Source: Nematostella vectensis (Eukaryota > Cnidaria > Anthozoa > Actiniaria > Edwardsiidae). Taken from it: 64,000 nucleotides of DNA. A model generated the notes under the pieces. It ran no database searches and had not been told where the DNA came from. It saw nothing but the letters and a program-made list of their open reading frames with translations. Below, piece after piece: positions 46,701 through 58,700 of the stretch (position 1 is its first letter; each line of letters begins with the position of its first letter). The DNA is taken from the NCBI RefSeq assembly GCF_932526225.1, contig NC_064047.1, positions 8,855,994 through 8,919,993 on the forward strand, in the 5' to 3' direction. The position numbers and the translations under genes were made by a program.

Positions 46701-49700
46701 CTATTCCATTTATATTGGTTGTTGTTATTGGTTGTTCGATTTACACTAGATATTGTTATGGGTTGTTCTATTTACTTAGGATGTTGTTATTGGTTTTTCT
46801 ATTTACACTGGATGTTGTGATTGGTTGTTCGATTTACACTAGATGTTGTGATGGGTTGTTCGATTAACACTGAAGGTTGTGATGGGTTGTTCGATTTACA
46901 CTAGATGTTGTGGTGGGTTGTTTGATTTACACTAGATGTTGTGATTGGTACGATTAACACTGAATGTTGTGATTGGTTGTTCGATTTACTTTAGATGTTG
47001 TTATTGGTTGTTCGGAATTCTAATCGGCCCTGTGATTGGCTGTTTGCAGAAACCCTCTCGCGAAGATGAAGTTGTGGTAAAAGATGGCCAGGATCTCAAG
47101 ATAATATCTGATCTCCTGATGGTAAGATAATATCTGATCTCCTGATGTTAAGATAATATCTGATCTCCTGATGGTAAGATAATATCTGATCTCCTGATGG
47201 TAAGATAATATCTGATCTTCTGATGGTAAGATAATATCTGATCTCCTTATGGTAAGATAGTATCTGATCTCCTGATGGTAAGATAATATCTGATCTCCTT
47301 ATGGTAAGATAATATCTGATCTCCTGATGGTAAGATAATATCTGATCTCCTGATGGTAAGATAATATCTGATCTCCTGATGTTAAGATAATATCTGATCT
47401 CCTGATGGTAAGATAATATCTGATCTCCTGATGGTAAGATAATATCTGATCTTCTGATGGTAAGATAATATCTGATCTCCTTATGGTAAGATAGTATCTG
47501 ATCTCCTGATGGTAAGATAATATCTGATCTCCTTATGGTAAGATAATATCTGATCTCCTGATGGTAAGATAATATCTGATCTCCTGATGGTAAGATAATA
47601 TCTGATATCCTTATGGTAAGATAATATCTGATCTTCTGATGGTAAGATAATATCTGATCTCCTGATGGTAAGATAATATCTGATCTTCTGATGGTAAGAT
47701 AATATCTGATCTCCTTATGGTAAGATAGTATCTGATCTCCTGATGGTAAGATAATATCTGATCTCCTTATGGTAAGATAATATCTGATCTCCTGATGGTA
47801 AGATAATATCTGATCTCCTGATGGTAAGATAATATCTGATATCCTTATGGTAAGATAATATCTGATCTTCTGATGGTAAGATAATATCTGATCTCCTTAT
47901 GGTAAAACAGTAAACAATTATTAGATGAGGTTTTAGTGATTTCCGGAATAATCAATGTCAAGTCAAGTGGAATCAGGCGAGGCCGAAGGCATTGATTCAG
48001 TAAAACACACTTTCTCGAAAACAAAATCTATTCCCGATTTGCACAAAGGCCGACACTTCTCACAATCGAATCTTCGCATCACCTGATGGTAAGATGCAGC
48101 AAAAATCAAGGCTGGTCAATCCGCCGACAGTTCAATCTCCTCTTCTGTATAGATCACTTCTTACAAGAAGTTCAGTATTCCGTCAACCATTAGAATATTG
48201 TCAGAATATCGACAGAATATCTGTCATCCAAACAGGGGCATATAACTGCCTTGCCTTGGCTTAGCCAGGGGTTTTGACAATCTCTTAAAAAGATCTCTTG
48301 AACATATGCATCAGGGGTTTTGACAATCTCCTTAAAAGATCTCTTGAAAATATGCATACATACACGTGAATAACCATATGATTTCTAATATTGTTCGTCG
48401 GGCGTAAAGCTGAAAAAGGGCCCAGGAACGACCCTGTTCACGTATCAGACTTCGATAAGGGACAGTCATTCGATTCTCTTGTAAATAAAATACCTTCTTA
48501 TACCAGTCCCCTGGGTCTGGGATGAATCGGAAAGGCTTTTTTTGCCTGATCTTGCGGGCGGGTGGCGTGAAAAATGGTGTGCTTGTGATATGTAGCTCGA
48601 CTATGGTAGACTTCAGTAGACATACAGGATCAATACGTACACCAAGCGTGACGATGTTTTCTTTGTCCAGGTGACTGAGGAGAAGCTGACTGAAGTCCTG
48701 ACAGCCAGAAAACGTATCACACGAGGGGAGCAATTCATCGTACCATATGATAATGACGAGGTAATGCAAATGTTACCAAGGGCGGGTACTCGCATACAAG
48801 TATGACAGCTGTTGTTCGAAGAATTTTATTTATATTATTATTCATGATCTGGTACTTGGGTCTGATCGATTAAAAATCTTTATCCTGGGTATTTTTTGAA
48901 TGTGAGTTTTTGGTCTCTGTCGGGCAATCTTATTTTTCCCACAGAAAAACACCGTAAATCGGTTCAAGCCTTACTACGTCCCTATCGGTACCCCCCAAGA
49001 AAACGGGACAATTTCTGATCGGTCATTGCATTCTACCCACAGGCCTTAGCGACCCGCGACGCGATGGCGAAAGCTTTATATGGCACGCTATTTGATTGGA
49101 TAGTACTCCAGGTGAACCACGTGCTAGTTGTCAAGCAACAAAGCGCTAAAGAGGTTAGGAGAATTTTAGAATATATCAGTCTTTTAGTATGTACCTTAAA
49201 GCCGCATTGTCACCAGTTTACCTCCGGTCGATTGCGCAACAATCTCCGATGATTTTTAACGGAAAACGCGAAAAATATTTCAAAATATTAAAAGCATTGT
49301 GTCTATTGGAAGTTTCTTTGAGGATGTGATTGATAATTTAGAGCGGATGGCCTGTTAAATATCTCGGATTCTAATAGATCCTTTTGTCTTTTAACGGTTG
49401 AGGTTTCCGTCGGACCTCTGGAAGTAAACTGGTGACAATGCGGCTTTAGGCAAGGAGGATGACGACAGCCAGGACAACAAGATTGAAAGAAACGTGTTCG
49501 CGCTTTACTTTAAATCCCCAGCTAGAAGAGATGGAATAAGTGACATATTAAGTTCAGAAATCGATTACATGAACGAAGGACATTACAGTGTTTGTACTGT
49601 AGCGAACGTATAGTGAAGCGTTTACTGTGAAAACGTTCGCGTCCTAAGTTGACCATGAAACTTGGAAATCTCCTGGAATGTATCAGAGAGAACACATTGC

Positions 49701-52700
49701 TACTTTCATCTACTTGATTCTCAATCAATTTCTATTGTTTTCGGACGTCGCCGTACTATTTTTGAAGTCGTTATCCAAGGGATCCTTTTCCAGAAGTATT
49801 TTGTTCATTATTAAGGCTACTAGCAGTCGTTGCTGATTTCAGTGTAAAAAACTCCATCTCTATTTCTTTCAAGGAACGAGAACCACCATCCTGGATTTTG
49901 AGCAAAATAGTAAAAGACTTTACCCACATTATTGACATACGTGTTTTATCCTGATTTTAGTGGTGTTCAATTGGCGTACTGGACATCTTTGGATTTGAGG
50001 ATTTTGAGTGCAACAGCTTTGAGCAACTTTGCATCAACTTTGCCAACGAGAAGCTGCAGTATTACTTCAACCAGCATATCTTCAGACTTGAGCAGGTAAA
50101 AAGGCGGCAGAACGGACCGCATACATGTCAACCTCCGAAAATCTCAAGGCTTGAGAATTTTTTTTGGGGGGGAGGGGCTGGTGTATTTATTTTTAGGGGG
50201 AGGGGTGGGTTTAACCTTGCAGGCGTTTGCCGTATAGAAAGCTCTCGCGAACAAATCCAATTATAGATCTCACGAGAGTGTTAGATAAATTGCGCTTCGC
50301 AAGAAAATTACCGTTTCAAATATTTTAATAGAAAATAGGCAAAATAACGATTTTCTATAGAATAATTTTTCGGAAGCGATAAAAATCGCTAAAAAGCTGG
50401 AGATTTGGTGCTCAACGCGAGAGCGGGAGAAGGGGTCCAAAATCTTGAGACTCCCGCCTAAATGCCGGAGAGTTGACAGGTATGTTACCGGGAAAGCATT
50501 GTAATAATAAAAGAGTACAATCATACAAATTATTACTTGATCAAGGTCGAGTTTGCTCAGTTTTTTTTCATTGTGATTTATGGATAAATTTCTGTTTATC
50601 AAATCCTTAGGACGAATACATAACCGAAGACATTGAGTGGCGAAACGTAGACTTTGTCGATAACTACACGTGTCTAGAGTTGATCAGCGGTCGCCCCACT
50701 GGTGTCATGCACCTTATTGATGAAGAGAGCAGGTATGTAATTCGCCAATCAGAGCACGCATATTATTGCATGTTTTGCCCAACGTACAGTGCATAATTCT
50801 ATTGCACACAATGCCTTTTTTGTCGCATTTTTGTAAACACAAAAGTGCGGGCAACCTCATACTGTATCCTGTGGTATTATTTTTAATGAAATTCCCGATA
50901 ACCGTTAAGAACAAGTTGAGAGAGAATCCTTTTTTTAGTTTTCCCGGTGCGACGGAGACCTCACTTCTAGACAAGATAAACAAGACACATTCGTCGCATA
51001 GCAACTACGTACCGTCCCTTCTAGACCCTTCCTTCGAGATCAAGCACTACGCAGGCGCAGTGCAGTACTCCATCAAGGTTGGTCAGCGGTCTTCATGTTG
51101 GGGTTCCTTCCCATAATCCTTTACGGACACTCACCACAAAACCCTGATGAAACGGTGTTTTCTGTTAGAAAATCTTACTGCGGTTCTCAATATTCTGTGA
51201 ACTCTTGATGCCGATTTCCATTAGCAACAATCTCAAAAGTGTTTCTTGCGTTGAGCAAATAGCGCCTTAGATAGCGTTCCGGATAACACCCTTTTGAGGC
51301 CTTCATACTGCCCTTCTCAGATCAAAATTCATAAAACTTGATGCATTTCAGGGTTTCCTGGACAAGAATCGTGACCTTATGCGTCCCGACATCCTAAGCG
51401 TGCTCAAAAGCAGCAATCTCCGATTTATCCGGGAACTGTTAGGTAAGTAATTAGCACAATACATGTAGCCACTACATAGCACTTCACAACACTTGTGAAC
51501 ATAAAAGAAAGATTAGGCCCGATTCATACATCGCGCTCCTGCCGTGCCGAATCTAAATATCTATTTGTAGACTTTCTTAATGCCTATTTGACACAAATCC
51601 GTTGGGTTCGACGTTTGATTCACACTTCGAATAAAATGAGTTGCGCGGGCCGTCAAAGTTGACTGATGTGGAGTTTCTGTTGCAAAAATCAAAATGAACA
51701 TGGTAATCAAAAACGTTTAAATTAGCGTCGTGCTTTTGCCAAGTAGTAACCTGTGTAGCAAGCGTTTTTGTGTGTTTTAAGGGCGTAGAAATAAGAAATG
51801 AACGAGTTTTTTGACAATTTGACAGCGCGAGTGAGGCAAGCGCAAAAAGAGGAGGGGGAGCGGGGTTTCCTCTCTCTCCCCACTTTTCGCGCGGCCATAC
51901 TCCTCGCTCGGTTTTGTTTTAGTTTCGTTGAAACTCCAAAGAAACGCTTGCTACGCAGGCTAGCCAAGTAGCAGACTAGCGCGGCCGGGCCCAGTGTCGA
52001 GCCGAATTTCCGAATCTTGTTCTGCCGTGAAAACCATAGTTGATTCATACGTCGAACTCTTCAATTAAAGCAATATGATTTGGCAAGGCTGGAGCGCGAC
52101 CTATGAACCAGGCCTTGATTCCCGTTTGTTCTAGGTGCAGACCCGATGGCTATATACCGCTGGTCCGTTGTTCGGTCGTTCTTCAAAGCCGTTCATGCAT
52201 TCAAACTCTCCGGGCGACTTTACAGAATGAGTAAGGCACTTATGATCTACTTATGATTATAAATAAACCAATTCGGGGCGCTAATCACCCTCCTTGCAAG
52301 CTGGAATGCTATATTACGGAAGCGCAGATATAACGTGGTCGAGTCGAAGTTAAACCACGGAGCTTACAGTATTTCAAGATTGTTGGCTTTTGTTGAGGGA
52401 GAAAAAACGGAAAACCCGGGTAAAACCCGTTTGGAATACAGGCGAAAACCAATAAACTCAACTCACGTCGGAACCGGGAATCGAATCCGGTACAGGGGAC
52501 TTGCGCTGGGAGATCACGTGACTTTTTGTGTGGCAAACTAGCGCGCGATCAGGCTTTTAGCGGCAAAATATCAGCAACAAACAGCACGTTATTCAACGCT
52601 AAAGATAAAAGCCAGAATTCTTTTTTTCAGAAAGTGTTTAGTTTTGTTTAAAGATTTTATTTTTTTTCGTCGTTCTCTGGTGTGACGGGCGCAGTCACTT

Positions 52701-55700
52701 CTGATTTTTTTTTTTTTATTATTTTGTTTTGAATTTGCCATCCAGAAAGGTCACGTGATCTTTTAGCGCAAGTCCCCTTCTCGGTAATTTAGGGCACAGG
52801 CACTACCGAGTGAAGCTCTACCAACTGCGCCACCTGGGCTCACCTACGGTGTATTGCTTTGGCGGTTATTATCGAAACAAATAAAAGTCAAATGTCAGGC
52901 TGGAATAGTTGCATTCTAGAAAAAGTATTTGGCCGATTTTGTTTAAAGAAACGCTGCCATCTTGTCTCTGATTTCATTCGAAAAAGAACTAGTAACCAGC
53001 AAGAAGGAAGAGTTCGTATCTGATGTATAAATAGCATTTTGTTTTTGATTTCTGGATGCTAAACTCCTATGCCCTTTTATTAGGTGGAAAAGCTAGCGAA
53101 AAGACTGCAGTTCGACGCGGAAAGCGGGTACGTCATCATAAAGATAATATCAATGTGCCCACTTTTGTTCTAATAGCGATTTTTGGCATGGTTTAATCGT
53201 CTGTTATTTTCCCAACAGAACTCGAAAACGTTAAGGTAAGGGAAAAACATTTAAAAAGAGTATTCATCAAGTGCGTATCTAGGGGTGGACGCTGGGGGTC
53301 CGTCTTATGAAATACGAGATCAATTTTAACATATATATTTTTTTTGAGGGGGGGGGGGGGGACACCACACATGATCAAAACTAAACTGGTGCTTTTCAAG
53401 TTTCTGGTGGTAATCTGCCGAGTTTTCAAACACTTGAAGATAATCTGCTGCCATCAAGGAAGGGAAAGAGACGATCTCTTAGTGCCTGATAAAATTAGGG
53501 TATTTCGGAGCTTGTATGAATATCTTTCTTTCCTTAGTTCTCTCCCTTTTTTGGAGTTGGGGCGGGTCAGTAAGGATATGGCTCGTTTTTTGGAGAAATG
53601 AGCTTACTATATAACGATTCTGACCGACGTGTGACCTTTCTAGAATGAGCAGTATTCTGAATCCCAACGACGAGTCCAACATGTCTTACCCCGAGACGGC
53701 CTCTCTTATCAGGAAAGCCTCGCGCGTCATCAGGTACAACCTAGCCTACAATTTGGGCCTTCTAAACGGGTTACATGTGCTACTAGATGGATCGTGGAAA
53801 AACGTAAAATCTAGGACGAGCTCAAACTCAAAGCGAACATGATTACCATTGACAACCCTTGCTCAACACAGCGTTGTGGGACGTTTGCTTAGCTTACATG
53901 TTTTTCGGCATGCGTTGTGTGACGTTCACGTGTGTTGTGTGACACTTGCATGTGTTTCATGACGCTTACACATGTTGTGTGACGCTTACACGTGTTGTGT
54001 GACGCTTACACGTGTTGTGTGACACTTGCATGTGTTGTGACGTTTGCATGTGTTGTGTGACGCTTACACGTGTTGTGTGACGCTTACACGTGTTGTGTGA
54101 CGCTTACACGTGTTGTGACGTTTGCATGTGTTGTGTGACGCTTACACGTGTTGTGTGACACTTGCATGTGTTGTGACGTTTGCATGTGTTGTGTGGCGCT
54201 TACATATGTTGTGTGACGCTTACACGTGTTATGTGACGTTCCCATGTGTTGTGTGACACTTGCATGTGTTGTCTGACGTTTGCGTGTAATTTGTGGCGCT
54301 TGCATATGTTGTGTGACGCTTACAAGTGTTGTTCGACGTTCGCATGTGTTTTGTGACAGTTGCATGTGTTGTGTGACGTTTGCGTGCGTTGTGTGACGCT
54401 TGCATGTATTGTGTGACGTTTGCATGTTATATGTGACATTTGCATGAGTTGTGTGACGTTTGTATGTTTTGTGTGACGTTTGCATGTGTTGTGTGACGCT
54501 TGCATATGTCGTGTGACATTTACATGTATTGTGTGACGCTTGTATGTGTTGCGTGACGTCTACCTGTGTTGTGTGACGCTTACGTGTTTTTTTTCTCAGG
54601 AGGATGCATAGTAACAAGACTTCGCAAGCTCAATCGAAGGTGCGCACCCTACCCCCACCCCCCCCCCTCCTGCCAGTTATTGTTACCTGCATTGTCTGCC
54701 TTTTGCGGATTTGTGTTCACGCATAGTCACGTGTACATATTTAGCTCGTCACTATGTTTATTCTGCAGCATTTCGTTTCCAAGTTTCGTCACGGCCTGGA
54801 GACCAAGCGTGACATGTCAATGAGAACCTATGACTATCTCTACAAGGCAGCCAATCAGAGAGGAAAGGCAGCGCCCAAGAACCCGCCCACTGTGAGCGCA
54901 CAGTTCCAGGTCCGTATCATCAAAATGAATAATAAAAGGCTGATGTAGTTTAACAAACTCGAAATTGTGTTTCATGAATATATTGCTATAGTTTCCTTTT
55001 TTATATCGATTGAACAAAATTAATGACCACTTAAATTAGAGTAGTTTTGCTGTCTCGGTCTCTAGATTTAAACAAGAGTTTTTTTATTTTCTTTAAAATG
55101 ATTTATCCTTTTGAAGATTTGATTAGACTTCTTAACGTCTGTTTTATTTGATTGAATTAATAAAAATAGACAAATGCATACTATATTTTAACTCATCTTA
55201 GGAATGAGAAGCTACCTCGGCACAGCTCTCCCCCACCCTCCCACCCGCAGGGTGAAAGTGGAAAGAAGCGCTGTGCTAAGGGGTAGAACTCTTATCACAA
55301 AATAAGTACCTCAGAGAAATTTAGGGTATCTTTGCGATTCGTTTTCGCCTCTGGTCAAATTATCTAAGTCATAGACGCCTTTCACATTACATGTGATAGT
55401 TTGTGAAACGTTAGAGTGGTTTTTATTAACCCGTGAAACAAAGTGATAGTAAAAAATGTAATAGTCAGGAAAACACTACAGAGAACAATGTAATTGGATC
55501 ACAATAAAGCGTAATGCGCCAAAGTGTAGTTCACTGGTGAATGAAAATCGCTCTATAAAGCTACATCCATCTTTGTTTTGGTGTGACATTGAGATGTGGC
55601 GCACCGTATTAGTTATCTTGTTGGTTTACCTCGACAAGCCTCCCCCTTGAAGGCATTCCCTTACGGGACTCTAACTCATAGGATCATAGTTAACTATGAT

Positions 55701-58700
55701 AGGATATACGCTTGACATCATATTACCTTACTTTCAGTCGTCTTTGAATCGCTTGATGGAGATTCTGGGAGCCGCGCAGCCCTTCTTCGTCCGCTGCATC
55801 CGATCAAACGCGGATAAGGTGAGGAAATTCTTATACGTAATTCGAAATTATTCAAAGTTTACAAAACCTGTATCAGTAGTTTTTGTCCAACTAATATTTT
55901 ACGACGATTACCAACTGAAAAAGTTAGATTAGCTGAGATTGTTGCTGATTTGTGTAAGCTAGTCGTAAATTAACGAGTAAACGAAAAATAATGTCTCGTA
56001 TAATTTTGAATCGCTCACCGAGCTTCAATATCTGTTGTGTACTATTTGCTTTACTTACTTGATAATAACGTCTTGGCAGCTAACACATTTAGTTGGCAAC
56101 AATTGCAAAACAAATCCCTCACGTTGTCTATCAAGCCGAGCAAGTGATTTTGTGCAAGTCTAATTGTAAAGATCTTAACCAGAAACATAAAAAAATAGTT
56201 CGACTTCTTATCAGTTGCTTTTCCCTTCCACTTACTCCGAGTCATAACAATCGATCGGTGTCCGGTTTACATCATTATCGCCTCGTCATCTCTACAAGCT
56301 CTCCATGAGCGCGTCACGACCCTTTCCCGAGTGAATGTCGACTGCGATCACAATTGATAAATATTCAGCTTGCATAATCGGTAATATCAAATACACATTA
56401 ATATTTTTTGTAACACGAAAATATTTTGTATGACTACCGAAGGTATTGCGAGAATGTGTGTTGTTTGTTTTTCAATGAGACAGCGCGACGTCATCATTCG
56501 TAGTGCGGCTCTTTATAGAATGGAGAGAGACTGGAGAGAGACGGTGGCGTGCGAAGATTTTCGGAAATCTCTCGGAAATGCTCCGACAGCTGTTGCTTAA
56601 ACTTGAGCCACCGAAAGAGTTTTATAACGTCATTTTATATTTTTCGCTACAGAGTTTCGCAATATCTTCTAGGTTTGTTTACTACTACAAGTACCCCAGG
56701 CTAAACAACTTATACGTCATGTAGAATCAACTGACTATAAAAATCCGCCAACGATTTGGCTCTGAGACATTTCTAGTGTCGCAAGCCTGTAGAAATGTTC
56801 TTTTTCATAACGGCAACCAAACGTGAAACGTGTTTGGCGACGTATATCGCGGCAAGAAAAAGGACGACCCTGCTAAACATTGACTCCAATACCATACCCG
56901 CGGTAAATAACCTTCCATTCGCATTACTAAAATGTAATGTATTTTTTTACTGATCAAAAGAGCACTTTGCATTGCATTTTGGGAAGGGAAATTTGCCCAC
57001 CACTTTCGCGGTTCCAGGGGTGGTCGCTAAATGGAGGTAGCACTGTCACTATTTCTACTGATGCTTTCCGCGCTCTTTGATTGGTTAGCAGTCACGGCTA
57101 CGAAATGGCTTTTGTGTCACGCCGGTGTTACGCCGGTGCACACACATTTGTCATTGTTTTATTTATTATTGAAGACTCGAAAGTTTAAAATACTTTAACC
57201 AATTTCAATCGAAAATATCGCATGGGCTTCACAGAAACAGCCGATGAAAATTGATGCTTTTTGATAGTTTGTATTTTGCTAGGGTGACAAAATGGCGGCT
57301 GTCAGAGGCTTAACATTGTTTCACTGTCGTTTTCTTATTCAGGCACCACTCAAATTCGACTGCGATGTTGTCCAGCGGCAGCTCCGCTATACGGGCATGC
57401 TCGAAACCGTCCGAATCAGGAGGCTCGGTTACCAATGGCGATTTCACTTGGAGGTAAGTCTTTTTGCCTAGTGAACATTTATTGAATGTTTTAGTGTTCT
57501 GTGGAATTTTCTTGTTTCATTTATTTTAGATTTTGCATTGAAAATACAATCACTACGAAAATAAGTGCTTTTTTCACACTTTTGTCTCAAAATACCAATT
57601 TCGAAAAAAAGTTAGACGGTCTTAGAAAAGAAAAAGAGTGTATGGCCGACGGCCCCAAGTAAGAAATTTGTTTAAAAAAGTTTAAAAAAAAATGTTATCT
57701 TTAGTATTACCTGGGGGATTGGGGCGAGCGCTTATTTTGTTAACCTGCTATGACGTGACAGGATGTTTTTTTATTTGTTTATTAGCACTAAGTTCAAACG
57801 TCGTATTATCCATGAGCCGTATTCAATGCAAATGCATGCAGATGAAGATAGAACAATCGATTTGATATATTTGCATGTATTTGCATTGAATACGGCTCAT
57901 GGATAATACGATGTTTGAACTTAGCCGAAAAACGTAAGATCCGCGGTTTTGCTCAAGTACTCCCCTTTTACCAAATCTTTCCGCTCTTAAACTCCCTTTA
58001 TAGCCCCAAATGCAAAGATTTGCCCCTCGAACTAGCTTTTTCATCGATCTTTGCAAAGTTCGTATCGATCATAGGAAAGTACGCATTATTTTTAACTCTG
58101 TACGTGAACCCCATTCAACCTCTGCGATCTTTTCTCAGTTTGCTCCAAAACCTAACCCTCTAGGCTTGGCCGTGGAACAATGGAAACCGGAAGCAACCAC
58201 CGTTTCGTCATACCCCAAATACTTCCGGTTTTCCGTAAAGTTGATTTTCAAACTCTCGGCTAAAAATACAGCGTTGTAATTGCGGAAAAGGCCTGTTTGA
58301 TTTCTAAATGATAACTCACGGGAAAGCGGCCAAGACAGTTTCTATAAAGAAAACAACTAACCGGGGTCAACTACATTATTTTGTCTAAATTCGATTCTAC
58401 TGGATCAGTGTCGAAATACCTACTTGCTTTCGTTTTGCGACATTGAAGTCGCGATGATTACGCAAAACTCTTTGGGGTATTTCCCTGATAAAGTAAACCT
58501 ATGGGACTGCAAGCATACGCGAAAGAATTGACCTTATTTTGAGCATGGACTTTGAAGTGGCTGAGACATTGTGGGACTTCGCAAAGATTATTATAATGAG
58601 AGAAGTTTATTAAGAGTTTGACTGGTGGCTGTATACTCAACTAGTCTCTTCCACTATGGGATTAACGGCAAAGATTTTCACCGGAATACAGTTCTGCGCC

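Noticed and set aside
54084..54617. 177-codon Thr/His/Asn-rich minus-strand ORF
   Set aside because: Product of the 18-20 bp minisatellite and overlaps a MYO9 exon on the other strand.
57915..58279. Overlapping 82- and 89-codon ORFs downstream of the fold-back element
   Set aside because: No splice context or recognisable domain; part overlaps the ETS-site region and may be promoter sequence.
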